Assembly: GCF_900636535.1 (NCBI RefSeq)
Contig: NZ_LR134289.1
Coordinates: 4,799,501-4,863,500, forward strand
DNA: 64,000 nucleotides
Source: Chryseobacterium gleum
GTDB taxonomy: Bacteria; Bacteroidota; Bacteroidia; Flavobacteriales; Weeksellaceae
Direction of reading: 5' to 3'
Numbering within the stretch: the first letter of the stretch is position 1; each line of letters begins with the position of its first letter. A program made the translations under genes and the position numbers. Below are positions 47,900-55,904 of this stretch, piece by piece. The notes beneath the pieces were generated by a model that was not told the DNA's origin, did not search any database, and was given only the letters and a program-made list of their open reading frames with translations.

Positions 47900-48436
47900 T
47901 TAAATTACATTTAGTTTATATCCGATATAGGCTACAAAGCATCCTGCTGCCAGCAGTGAAATTGACCACTTTGTAGCGCTTCCATAAGTAAGATGGGCAA
48001 TACCGATGCCTACTGTCACGAGCATGATAAGGGCTATTATAAGGGCTATCCATTGCATAGTAGGAAAAATCAGTGCAACAATCATTGGTATCATCGCACT
48101 TGAAAAGTTGCAAATGGAAGAAATAATAACGCCCCGCAGACTATCTTTCAGTATCCGCTTTCCGAGCTGCGTTGTGGCAAGTTTGCCGTGCGATGCAAGA
48201 TTAAGCTGTTTTTCAGCATGGATCAGGTGGGTGTGCTGGCGTGAATATTCTGAAAAAAAATAGATAAAGGCTCCTGATACCGTGGTGGCAAATGCTACTT
48301 TCAATGCCAGCGATAAAGTGATCGGCATGCCTTCAGATGTTAGGACATGACCGGTCACCAGTGCCAGAACAGTGAGAATTCCATCTATCAATCCCAACAG
48401 CAATGCAAAAAGGTTATTTTTAAACAGATTTTTCAT
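47900..48436 (-). CDS. VIT1/CCC1-like membrane protein
   Basis: The 178-residue protein has about five membrane segments and the VIT-like opening FALLLGLIDGILTVLALVTGHV, with an amphipathic EYSRQHTHLIHAEKQL segment after TM2. VIT1/CCC1 proteins move Fe2+ or Mn2+. Metal handling may matter because fluoride acts through metal-fluoride complexes. Its stop is just before PAP2 and its start overlaps the DUF211 gene by four bases. Confidence 0.75.
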   Translation of the reverse strand: MKNLFKNNLFALLLGLIDGILTVLALVTGHVLTSEGMPITLSLALKVAFATTVSGAFIYFFSEYSRQHTHLIHAEKQLNLASHGKLATTQLGKRILKDSLRGVIISSICNFSSAMIPMIVALIFPTMQWIALIIALIMLVTVGIGIAHLTYGSATKWSISLLAAGCFVAYIGYKLNVI

Positions 48437-48717
48437 CGCGTGCGGTGAACGGGTGTGATCATCTTTTTGCCAGCAAGCAACTGGTCAAGACTGTGTACAA
48501 CAGCTCCTGTTTTTTCGATGGCATTTACGATGTCGTCATAGGGGAGATCGATTCCTTCAACAGTAATTTCCATACCGACTGTCTCCATATCTATTTCGTT
48601 GACCACAATGCTCAGTCCTTCTACCTGCTCTATGCTTTCTATAGCCGTGGCAATTTCAGTGATATCGGGAAGGTCCTTGGCTTTATCGACATCCAGTAAT
48701 AATTGTCTTATACCCAT
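48433..48717 (-). CDS. DUF211 protein
   Basis: The 94-residue protein (GIRQLLLDVDKAKDLPDIT...VEGLSIVVNEIDMETVGMEITVEGIDLPYDDIVNAIEKTGAVVHSLDQL) matches DUF211, a ferredoxin-like fold best known from archaea. Function unknown. The four-base overlap with the VIT-like gene suggests a functional pair. Confidence 0.85.
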   Translation of the reverse strand: MGIRQLLLDVDKAKDLPDITEIATAIESIEQVEGLSIVVNEIDMETVGMEITVEGIDLPYDDIVNAIEKTGAVVHSLDQLLAGKKMITPVHRTR

Positions 48718-48720
48718 GAT

Positions 48721-49176
48721 CTACATATTTTGCATTGTTTTATTTTTCTCGGGTACGATCAGCATTGGAACAGGTGATGAATGTAGAATATCTTCGCTTA
48801 CACTTTCCTTGAATAGTCTTCCAAGACCTTTACGCTCGTGCGTGCCGGCAACAATTAGTTGGGCATTCCACTCTCTGGCTGCAGATAGAACACTCTCTTT
48901 TATTCGTCCGTCCATTACAAAGATTTTTGTTTGTACTCCATCAGAGAATTTCATAGAAAGGTTTTCCAGATAGTGCATGTTTTGCATAAATGTTTTATCG
49001 GATTCGGCGGGGTTAACTTCTGTAAGCATATCCATATGATATTCTTTGGAATTTTCAACATGCAGCAAAGCAACTTCAGCTGTCAACTGCTTGGCTAAAG
49101 TATAGCCACATTTTACAACATTTTGTGACAAAGGAGTTTCGTCAACCATGATTAAGATTTTTTTTATTGATTCCAT
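48721..49176 (-). CDS. Universal stress protein, first structural gene of fluoride unit 3
   Basis: The 151-residue Usp (IKKILIMVDETPLSQNVVKCGYTLAKQLTAEVALLHVENS) ends GTHERKGLGRLFKESVSEDILHSSPVPMLIV. It resembles the Usp at the head of unit 1, so the riboswitch and its first gene were probably duplicated together. The last residue codon is 3 bases from the DUF211 start. Confidence 0.9.
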   Translation of the reverse strand: MESIKKILIMVDETPLSQNVVKCGYTLAKQLTAEVALLHVENSKEYHMDMLTEVNPAESDKTFMQNMHYLENLSMKFSDGVQTKIFVMDGRIKESVLSAAREWNAQLIVAGTHERKGLGRLFKESVSEDILHSSPVPMLIVPEKNKTMQNM

Positions 49177-49205
49177 AGTATTTTGGATTTAATTGTTAAT
49201 AGATA

Positions 49206-49421
49206 TCAATTAGTGATTGAATACGGCTGAAGACATGAAACAGATTGATATCTTCCCGAAAAGTAAGGTTGCTTGAAATTGTATATAGGGATAGGATTAC
49301 ACCAGATCATCCGACGCAAATAAAGATGGTTTATCATCCTATGATAAACAAAATATAAATTGTTATGGGCGTTTGAAGATTGTTTTAGAAGCATGCTCAA
49401 CCTGATTAAAATGTTATACAT
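49206..49421 (-). CDS. Leader ORF 3 between the fluoride riboswitch and unit 3 (putative)
   Basis: The 71 codons begin MYNILIRLSM in the hairpin loop of riboswitch copy 3 and end 29 bases before the Usp start. It is polar and aromatic, unlike leader ORFs 1 and 2, but has the same start, a third Met at residue 10 and similar length. Confidence 0.3.
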   Translation of the reverse strand: MYNILIRLSMLLKQSSNAHNNLYFVYHRMINHLYLRRMIWCNPIPIYNFKQPYFSGRYQSVSCLQPYSITN

Positions 49422-49485
49422 CTAATTTAATCAGGCGTCATCAGCTCTTTAGAGCGGTTGGGTAAGGAAGAACACCATTTCCTTT
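49401..49485 (-). promoter_or_regulatory. Fluoride riboswitch (crcB motif), copy 3
   Basis: On the minus strand from 49482 it is nearly identical to copy 1 through the aptamer and the switch hairpin (CCTGATTAAA with TTTAATCAGG, 49401-49435), with a shorter P3 loop. TACATTTAC upstream is the probable -7 element. It heads the ten-gene unit from Usp to the P-type ATPase. It is about 140 bases from the end of mobB, so the cargo's right edge lies between 49485 and 49623. Confidence 0.93.
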
Positions 49486-49622
49486 TTTCTTTAGTAAATG
49501 TATTAATTTTTTTTTAATCGCACTCTTTTTTTTAAAATATTTCCGACCTAAGCGAAGCTAAGGAGTTTCAATCTTTCTTAGTATGCTCATATTTGTATCA
49601 GCGCTTTGCTTGTTTTTACGCC

Positions 49623-50906
49623 TTAGTTTTTGCTCTGCCTTCTCCTTCTCTTCTTTTTTTTCATGTTGAACTCAAATATCTGTTCCTCTGGATCTTCGGA
49701 CATTCCACCTAACAAAAGTGAATCCAACAGTCCCCATTCACCTATTAAACTTCCGCTGTTTATCATAAAATCGAATAGCGGATGGAGTTCATCTTTAAGA
49801 GATATCATATTTATATTCGTGTGATTTGGAGGTGTGGTTTGTTTGTTGCTAGGCGGTTCACTGAGTTTGTTGTCGGCAAACAGCTTTTGGAATACGTTAG
49901 CAGAGAATTGCTTGCCCAAATGTGAACCGTTTAATACATGACCGGTATTGTGATCTATAAAGGTAATTCCATACAATCTGCCCTGTTCATTTCTTCTGAT
50001 TACTGTATTTATTCCGTGCTCTATTAAATAAGTGGTAAACTCCTTTTCATTGCTGGTTATTGTTAAGGCCGCAGAAATAATCAGACTGGTTTTCTCTTTA
50101 ATTTCGGGACGTAGTATTTTACTCTTTTCAAAATGTGATCGAAGAGCTATAAGTCCCGCTTGTTTTCCGAAGAGGGATGCTTTAAATGGATTACCTATTT
50201 TAGTACCGCCAGCATCCAGAACGCTATAAACTAATCCTTCTTTGATCTCGCCTTTATAATTTTTTTTTATATGTTCGGCGTTAATATTGAAAAGTGAAAG
50301 GAGAGCGTTGTAGCTACCCAGGTTTTGAAAGTTATAATAGGCAGGTAGGTAACGGACAATCGACGCAATCTGACTTTTAATATTTCCTTTGTTGTGATCA
50401 ACAGGGGTGAACGAAAAACGCTCATCAGAACTTATCTTTTGATCTGCTGGAATTAATTTGTATTTTTTTTCAATCTGGCGGCAGATTTCCATTGATTTTT
50501 TCTTCTCAAAAACATCAGATATTTTTATTCCGTTTTCATCTACTGTTGTTGATACAATGTGGATGTGTGTTCTATCGATATCATTGTGCTTAAAAACCAC
50601 ATAGGGTTGATTAGCATAGCCCATTTTGGTCATGTACTCATTTGCAATGTTGATGAAGTCGTCATCCGATAAAATATCATGCGGATCTGGATTGATCGAA
50701 ATATGGATTGCAGTTTTTTCTGTGTTCTTATTTGCTGCAAGGTTCGGGACGAATGAAGCTAATATTTGTCCTGTCGTATAGTTTCCATCAGGCGTTTCAA
50801 GCATATTGTTCATGTGTAATATCTGACCGTTATCCCGTAAAACTTTGTTATGATTATATAGCAGTGCACCATATATTTTTGAGCCACGACCTATTTTTGC
50901 GATCAT
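49623..50906 (-). CDS. mobB: Relaxase/mobilisation nuclease MobB
   Basis: The 427-residue protein has the relaxase fold of the MobP/BfmB type: MIAKIGRGSKIYGALLYNHNKV, AIHISINPDPHD, and the three-His metal motif KHNDIDRTHIHIVS (H107, H114, H116). It nicks oriT and pilots the single strand into the recipient. It overlaps mobA by four bases. A Lys/Arg-rich end (KKKKRRRRQSK) may bind DNA. Its usual partner mobC is 25 kb away across the fluoride cargo. Confidence 0.92.
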   Translation of the reverse strand: MIAKIGRGSKIYGALLYNHNKVLRDNGQILHMNNMLETPDGNYTTGQILASFVPNLAANKNTEKTAIHISINPDPHDILSDDDFINIANEYMTKMGYANQPYVVFKHNDIDRTHIHIVSTTVDENGIKISDVFEKKKSMEICRQIEKKYKLIPADQKISSDERFSFTPVDHNKGNIKSQIASIVRYLPAYYNFQNLGSYNALLSLFNINAEHIKKNYKGEIKEGLVYSVLDAGGTKIGNPFKASLFGKQAGLIALRSHFEKSKILRPEIKEKTSLIISAALTITSNEKEFTTYLIEHGINTVIRRNEQGRLYGITFIDHNTGHVLNGSHLGKQFSANVFQKLFADNKLSEPPSNKQTTPPNHTNINMISLKDELHPLFDFMINSGSLIGEWGLLDSLLLGGMSEDPEEQIFEFNMKKKKRRRRQSKN

Positions 50907-51331
50907 AAATGTTGTTTTTTAGCAAGATGTTCGTTTTCAAATTTTTTGCTGAGGATCAAAATTTCCCGGCAGATATTAGCGAGTTCTATGGTCAACGCTT
51001 CAAGTTTTCCTATATAAAAGACTGTTTTTTTATCACCGAAATTTGTGTGCAGGATCTTTACGATCTGATTATAGTTAACACCGATTGCCCTGAACTGACC
51101 AAAAAACTGCGTTAATTTTGTGCAGTAATCCATTGCTCCTTTATCTATAATCACCGAATTTATCTTCCTTTCAAACAATAGAGATACAATAAACTTAGCT
51201 TTATTGTCAAGTCCTGATTGATCCAATAATGCTAAAAATCTCGTGTTTTCTGTATCCGTGAGGCGGAAAACATAACGATGGGTTGCCTTGTCGATTTTGG
51301 GTTTTCGACCTCCTTTCCGATTTGTTGTCAT
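50903..51331 (-). CDS. mobA: Mobilisation accessory protein MobA
   Basis: The 142-residue protein (KGGRKPKIDKATHRYVFRLTDTENTRFLALLDQSGLDNKAKFIVSLLF...FFGQFRAIGVNYNQIVKIL) is the ribbon-helix-helix-like relaxosome protein of Bacteroidetes ICEs, with the FxxQxxxIGxNYNQ motif of MobC/BmgB-type accessory proteins. It binds oriT next to the relaxase, and its promoter must lie in the oriT region to its right. Confidence 0.88.
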   Translation of the reverse strand: MTTNRKGGRKPKIDKATHRYVFRLTDTENTRFLALLDQSGLDNKAKFIVSLLFERKINSVIIDKGAMDYCTKLTQFFGQFRAIGVNYNQIVKILHTNFGDKKTVFYIGKLEALTIELANICREILILSKKFENEHLAKKQHL

Positions 51332-51437
51332 ATCTTTTTTTCAAAACCTAATTGAAAGCGATTAACATTCAAGCTCATGAGCCATTAAAAACCTAGTTTT
51401 TCCTACTGATTCATAAGATATCTAAGACAACATAAAA

Positions 51438-51540
51438 GGTAAATCCGACTTCGGAGGATTACCCAGCCCTCGGCAGAGCAAGTAGTTTTGGGGCACAAAA
51501 CGAGTTTTGAGGCACTCAAAACACAACTTGCTCTGTTCTT
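51438..51540. other. oriT candidate: nested cruciform
   Basis: CAGAGCAAGT (51474-51483) and ACTTGCTCTG (51526-51535) form a 10-bp outer stem. Inside are two tandem hairpins: GTTTTG/CAAAAC (51485-51501, loop GGGCA) and GTTTTGAG/CTCAAAAC (51504-51522, loop GCA). The two loops carry the related GGGCAC and AGGCAC. A separate hairpin (GGTAAATCC with GGATTACC) lies at 51438-51463. The place between mobA and traA and the stacked inverted repeats are what an oriT looks like; the nick site cannot be assigned. Confidence 0.55.
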
Positions 51541-51751
51541 GGGAACAGATATGAGAAAGAATAGAATAAAGCTCGCATCATAAAGAGCTTTCGGAAACCG
51601 TAGGTAAAAAGAGGAAAGGTAGTAAAGCTTCTGCTTTACAGCCCCTACAGTTGCATTCTTTTGCATAGAGCATGTCAGTAAGAACTATGGTAAACTGACC
51701 GTCTTACAAAGCAAGTAATAGTAAAATCATAAAAGTATTAGGTTTTAAAAC

Positions 51752-51790
51752 TGTAAAAGCATAAAACTATAAAAGTGTAAAAGCATAAAA
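51752..51790. repeat. Direct repeats upstream of traA
   Basis: TGTAAAAGCATAAAA occurs at 51752-51766 and again at 51776-51790, 24 bases apart, with further partial copies of ATAAAAGT around them. The spacing is near two helical turns, typical of protein-binding iterons. A site for the ParA-like TraA's partner or for a tra regulator is plausible. Confidence 0.5.
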
Positions 51791-52007
51791 GTGGTAAAAT
51801 ATGAGGTCATAAATAGAGCAAGTTTTTTTACCAGCCTACCATATTTTAAGAAGTACATATGATTTACAAATAAGATATAAGGCTTTACGCAAGGTCTTTT
51901 TTAAATCTGCAATACTGACTATACATATATTTTACGACGCATTTGTAAACTTAGGTTCTTGCTCTTTGCTACAACTGTAAAATTAACAAGCTATAAAATA
52001 ATATAAT

Positions 52008-52775
52008 ATGGAAAAAAAGAAAGAAACCTTAAAGGTAAGTATCTATGCGCAGAAAGGCGGAGTTGGTAAGTCGACAATGACGATTCTTCTTGCGAGCGTT
52101 CTGCATTATCGGCTTGGATATAATATCGTGGTACTGGATTGCGATTTTCCGCAGCACAGCCTTCTCGGTATGCGCGAAAGAGATAAGCGGACAATTATGG
52201 AAAGCGATTTCCATAAAAAATTGGCTGTTAAACAATTCCATACGATCAATAAGAAAGCTTATCCGATCATAAAGTGTAAGGCGGAGAACGCACTTGAAAA
52301 AGCCTTTGACTACTGTGAGAGCAGCTCCGTTCAGCCGGATATTATTTTTTTCGATCTCCCTGGAACTGCAAATACGCAGGGCGTTATCGGTGCTTTAAAG
52401 GGCATGAACTATATTTTTTCGCCAATTACCGCAGACCGGCTGGTCGTTGAGAGTACATTGGCATTCAGTGAGGTTTTCCTGAAACTTCCCGCACAGAACA
52501 AAAATGCCATTGAGCAATCACTGTTTCTATTCTGGAATCAGGTTGATGGTAGGGAAAAGACAGGTCTTTATGATTCTTATCAAACTGTAATAGAGGGATT
52601 ATCACTGAAGAGTATGGCAACAAGGATCATGGACAGTAAGCGGTTTCGGAAAGAAATTGATGACACAGGAAGCTATGTTTTCAAGTCCACGCTGCTACCT
52701 GCGGACTTACAGATTTTAAAAGCTACGCGTGTAGATGAATTTGTTAAAGAATTTTTAAAAATAATTCATATCTGA
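52008..52775 (+). CDS. traA: TraA, ParA/MinD-family ATPase
   Basis: The 255-residue protein has the deviant Walker A KGGVGKST (residues 16-23), VVLDCDFPQHS (Walker A'), and IIFFDLPGTANTQGVIGA (Walker B). It is the first gene of Bacteroidetes tra operons and may position the transfer machinery or maintain the element. No classic ParB follows; two DUF3408 proteins take that place. Confidence 0.9.
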   Translation: MEKKKETLKVSIYAQKGGVGKSTMTILLASVLHYRLGYNIVVLDCDFPQHSLLGMRERDKRTIMESDFHKKLAVKQFHTINKKAYPIIKCKAENALEKAFDYCESSSVQPDIIFFDLPGTANTQGVIGALKGMNYIFSPITADRLVVESTLAFSEVFLKLPAQNKNAIEQSLFLFWNQVDGREKTGLYDSYQTVIEGLSLKSMATRIMDSKRFRKEIDDTGSYVFKSTLLPADLQILKATRVDEFVKEFLKIIHI

Positions 52776-52776
52776 G

Positions 52777-53184
52777 ATGGCAATAAAGAAAGATCGTAAA
52801 GAATTTGAGAAGCCCATCATAGATGAGGAGTACCTGATGAACATTATGAGTGGCGATGAGCCTTTGCCAGAGGCAAATCCAGAGAAAGCCGCCGATAGAG
52901 ATATAATGCCAACGGTTAAAGTTGAGAAGTCCAGACCAAGATCCGGTAAAAAAATGGATTACGAAGAACTGTTTCTTGTCAACCGTTTTCCAACCGGGAG
53001 GAGTGGAAAGGTTGTCTATATCCGATCTGAATATCACGAACGGCTCCTGCGCATAGTGCAGTTAACACGTGAGGAAAAAATAACCCTGTATTCGTATATA
53101 GACAATATACTGGAAAATCATTTCCGAGAATATGGGGATGAGATTACCGAGTATTTCAATAAAAAATTTAAACCCATTTTATAA
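52777..53184 (+). CDS. DUF3408 conjugation protein (TraB-like)
   Basis: The 135-residue protein has a disordered charged N-terminus and a C-terminal DUF3408 domain (YEELFLVNRFPTGRSGKVVYIRSEYHERLLRIVQLTREEKITLYSYIDNILENHF), a ribbon-helix-helix-like DNA-binding candidate. One base separates it from traA. It is probably the DNA-binding partner of TraA. Confidence 0.85.
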   Translation: MAIKKDRKEFEKPIIDEEYLMNIMSGDEPLPEANPEKAADRDIMPTVKVEKSRPRSGKKMDYEELFLVNRFPTGRSGKVVYIRSEYHERLLRIVQLTREEKITLYSYIDNILENHFREYGDEITEYFNKKFKPIL

Positions 53185-53185
53185 G

Positions 53186-53482
53186 ATGAAAAAGCAACAG
53201 AAAAAGGTTGAAGTTACTGTAAAAGTACATCAGCAGATAACTTATGAAAATGTGAATTACGAATCACTTTTCCTATCAGATATTTTGATGGATAAACGTG
53301 GCGATAAGAGCATCTATGTCAGCGTAGAGCATCATACCAGATTAGCCAGGATCGCCAATGTGATCGGTGAGGATAAAATCCCGTTATATGCGCTGCTGGA
53401 TAATATATTAAGACATCATTTCACGCTTTTTGAAGAAATGCTCGTCAGGGAGTTCAAGGACAAATCAAAGCCACTTTTTTAA
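53186..53482 (+). CDS. DUF3408 conjugation protein, second copy (TraC-like)
   Basis: I choose ATG 53186 (MKKQQKKVEVTVKV, 98 residues) because earlier in-frame codons lie within the previous gene. The C-terminal domain (YESLFLSDILMDKRGDKSIYVSVEHHTRLARIANVIGEDKIPLYALLDNILRHHF) is clearly paralogous to the preceding gene, so the pair arose by duplication and may form a heteromer. Confidence 0.82.
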   Translation: MKKQQKKVEVTVKVHQQITYENVNYESLFLSDILMDKRGDKSIYVSVEHHTRLARIANVIGEDKIPLYALLDNILRHHFTLFEEMLVREFKDKSKPLF

Positions 53483-53486
53483 GATC

Positions 53487-54101
53487 ATGGAAACTTTAAT
53501 ACAGACCGTAATATTGTTCTGCCTAATTGTCGTGATTATACTATTGCTGGTCGATAAGGTTAGGTTCATAAAACCACAGCGGAAAATATTTCGAAAGGTT
53601 GAGCAGATAGCTGAACCGGATGTGATAGGGAAGGTCACAATTCCTGAAAAAGCAAAAACACCCGCCTGGCTTGCCAATAGGAAAAAGTTAATCGAACAAA
53701 TGTTGACAAATAAGGCGGATCAGGGCAACGAAGATCCAACCAGAAATGACCTGGAAAAGGAAGATGTCTCCAGTTCTAATATTGAGGAACCTGACGAAAC
53801 CGATAATATTCCAGAGGATGATGACCGGTTTGGGCAGGCAGTTTCTTTAAATGAACTTACAAAAGTTGGGGACCTGTTGAAGCAGGACAATCTGGATGCA
53901 GCCCAGGAAAAAGAAACAAGTGACATCCTCCACAAAATGGAGGGAACGGAGTTTCTTGCGATGATGCAACAGTCCATCGATGGGGCTTCGCAGAAGATCG
54001 CCAGGCTTTTGGATAAGTCGCTATCGGAAAAGCATAATGTCATTCCGAAAGAGAACCAGAATAATGCTCTGGACAATTTTAATATCGGAGACTTTATCTG
54101 A
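53487..54101 (+). CDS. TraD-like conjugation protein with one membrane segment
   Basis: I choose ATG 53487 (METLIQTVILFCLIVVIILLL). This gives a single N-terminal membrane anchor and a long acidic, low-complexity cytoplasmic part (204 residues in all) with no enzymatic motif. Position after two DUF3408 genes fits the TraD slot of related operons. Function unknown. Confidence 0.65.
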   Translation: METLIQTVILFCLIVVIILLLVDKVRFIKPQRKIFRKVEQIAEPDVIGKVTIPEKAKTPAWLANRKKLIEQMLTNKADQGNEDPTRNDLEKEDVSSSNIEEPDETDNIPEDDDRFGQAVSLNELTKVGDLLKQDNLDAAQEKETSDILHKMEGTEFLAMMQQSIDGASQKIARLLDKSLSEKHNVIPKENQNNALDNFNIGDFI

Positions 54102-54148
54102 TACTGAATTTTTAAAGCACTAATCAGTAACAATAAAAAAAAGGAGCT

Positions 54149-54550
54149 ATGATAGCAAAGGATGATCCCGATTATGTGATCGAAGAATACAAAGGCCGGA
54201 TAATAGCCAGTCATAAAAATAATGTTTCCCAAAAATCAATGGACAACATAATCATCGTTTATGATAAGCTTGATTTTCCTGATTACGGATTTTACATCGG
54301 ACTTGATGACTCTAAAAGTGCAGGCTACAGGAAAATGGAACCTGTCAATATGGATGATGCTAGAGGTTATATTGATTGGTTAGCAGAAGTGACCAATAAA
54401 AACGACCTCCAGCAAGATGCCTCAGTTTCTGTTCCCATTCCGATTAAAGAAATTGTGGGCCAGATCTTATCTGAGGTCGCTTTGAGAAGGCTGGAAAATA
54501 ATGAGGCACAGTTCCCGAGGAAATCCCGGAAAAAGGGTAGAGGGATCTAA
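54149..54550 (+). CDS. Unknown protein of a three-member paralogous block in the tra operon
   Basis: This 133-residue soluble protein contains DDPDYVIEEYKGRIIASHKNN and DNIIIVYDK. The same sequence pattern recurs in the C-terminal third of the next gene (ENDPDFTLQEYRNYIIASSNDT, DLTIIYEK), so it is a stand-alone form of that domain. It ends with a basic PRKSRKKGRG tail. No known family is recognised. Confidence 0.6.
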   Translation: MIAKDDPDYVIEEYKGRIIASHKNNVSQKSMDNIIIVYDKLDFPDYGFYIGLDDSKSAGYRKMEPVNMDDARGYIDWLAEVTNKNDLQQDASVSVPIPIKEIVGQILSEVALRRLENNEAQFPRKSRKKGRGI

Positions 54551-54578
54551 CTAGATATTCATAAATAATAAAGAAAGT

Positions 54579-55784
54579 ATGGAAGCAAACCTACCAGTAA
54601 TTGAACTATGCGGAACCAAATTTCAATTTGATATTGATAGATTAGTTTTAATTGAAAAAAATGATCCAAATAATTTGTTGTTTTTCAACGAAATGCTTGA
54701 TCATCTTACCCATTACGAATTTTTTTACAGTAAAATAAATAAAAATACTCCTACGGAAAGATCTTTAGGTCCCGCTGATGATATCTTTCATGAATCCGAA
54801 AAAAGTAAGGAAGAATTTGCTCAGTCAACAGTAAAAGTAAGCGTTCCAAGAATTGCTGAGATTGATCCAGAAGGTATGATGCGGAAATACGGCTGTAGCG
54901 TGGATGACATTAAAAATAAAACTGATTTTGACATCATCGTGGATCAGGAGGTACTCAGACGAAGGGTATCTGGCGAACGTGTAAAAATTGATATTGCGGG
55001 TATAGTTTATGAAATAGATGCTATTGCTAATTCACTTCGACCACTGAACGGCGATATGGATAGTATCAAATTAACAGCGTATCGGTATGATTATTTTATT
55101 GATGATGAAAGTTGCTATTACTTATACTGCAATATGAATGATGGCCATATCGTCGATCTGCTTCGAGATCAAACGGTCGAAAATTCAATAGAGTTTAAAG
55201 TTCCGGATCTTACAAACTTAGATCCAATTGCAGTTATCAATAATTTTCATTTCCTTACAGATCTTGAACTATATTATCAGGATCTTAAAATGTTTCATTT
55301 TGCCGAACCGTCACAACAACAGATCAATGGAACCGCTTTATTAAACAGTGATTTTACAGTTAAAAATCCAGATCTGAAGACCTTGATCGTGATCTCAGAA
55401 AATGATCCTGATTTTACTCTGCAGGAATACCGAAATTATATTATTGCGAGTAGCAATGACACTGGCTATCCTGCTAAAGACCTGACCATAATCTATGAAA
55501 AAAACAACAAACCGTACAATGCACAGGTGATCATTCCTTTTTCTGAACATTCAGCCAGCAATATGAAGCAGTCAGGTGTAAATGAAGCAATGAAACATAT
55601 TGACAATTTAGTCGATAAAGCGAATAATATATCCAGTAATTCTATATTGAGCAGACTTCTTCCCATTAATAAATATCTCGAACTGTATCATTCGCAAGAT
55701 CAAATAGAAGCTAAAAAATTATTGATCAAAAATGAAAAATCAGCAATAGAGAATCCCAAGAAAGGGAAGAGGCCAAAATTTTGA
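54579..55784 (+). CDS. Two-domain unknown protein joining both paralogous modules
   Basis: The 401-residue protein has an N-terminal part homologous to the 264-residue protein downstream (shared TDFDIIVDQEVLRRR versus TDFELMVDQEALTRR). Its C-terminal part is homologous to the 133-residue protein upstream. It is more AT-rich than the tra genes. It ends in a basic tail (PKKGKRPKF), like its two neighbours. This looks like a fusion or ancestral form of the two single modules. No enzymatic motif is seen. Confidence 0.6.
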   Translation: MEANLPVIELCGTKFQFDIDRLVLIEKNDPNNLLFFNEMLDHLTHYEFFYSKINKNTPTERSLGPADDIFHESEKSKEEFAQSTVKVSVPRIAEIDPEGMMRKYGCSVDDIKNKTDFDIIVDQEVLRRRVSGERVKIDIAGIVYEIDAIANSLRPLNGDMDSIKLTAYRYDYFIDDESCYYLYCNMNDGHIVDLLRDQTVENSIEFKVPDLTNLDPIAVINNFHFLTDLELYYQDLKMFHFAEPSQQQINGTALLNSDFTVKNPDLKTLIVISENDPDFTLQEYRNYIIASSNDTGYPAKDLTIIYEKNNKPYNAQVIIPFSEHSASNMKQSGVNEAMKHIDNLVDKANNISSNSILSRLLPINKYLELYHSQDQIEAKKLLIKNEKSAIENPKKGKRPKF

Positions 55785-55904
55785 AATTAGATAGGAAAAT
55801 TAAGGAAAAATGGTACCTCAATATTCTGCAATTCACCAAATATTTAACTGTACGATAGAATTTAGCTCAGCAATTAAATTAATAAAAATAATAAAAGCTG
55901 AGTT

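Larger units (their letters stand above)
51332..52007. other. Intergenic control region between mobA and traA
   Basis: This 676-base region separates the divergent mob and tra operons and is dense with secondary structure. Hairpins occur at 51438-51463, 51474-51535, 51568-51591 (AAAGCTC/GAGCTTT) and 51622-51639 (GTAAAGC/GCTTTAC). An AT-rich repeat tract runs from 51720 to 51800. It must hold oriT, the promoters for both operons and probably a binding site for TraA or regulators. A minus-strand open frame across it looks fortuitous. Confidence 0.6.

Noticed and set aside
51474-51535. Possible CRISPR-like repeats (two GTTTTG hairpins)
   Set aside because: Only two units, different stem lengths, no spacers and no cas genes; better explained as oriT structure.
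51403-51666. 87-codon minus-strand open frame in the mobA-traA spacer
   Set aside because: It overlaps the stacked hairpins of the oriT candidate, and its composition follows those repeats rather than a protein.
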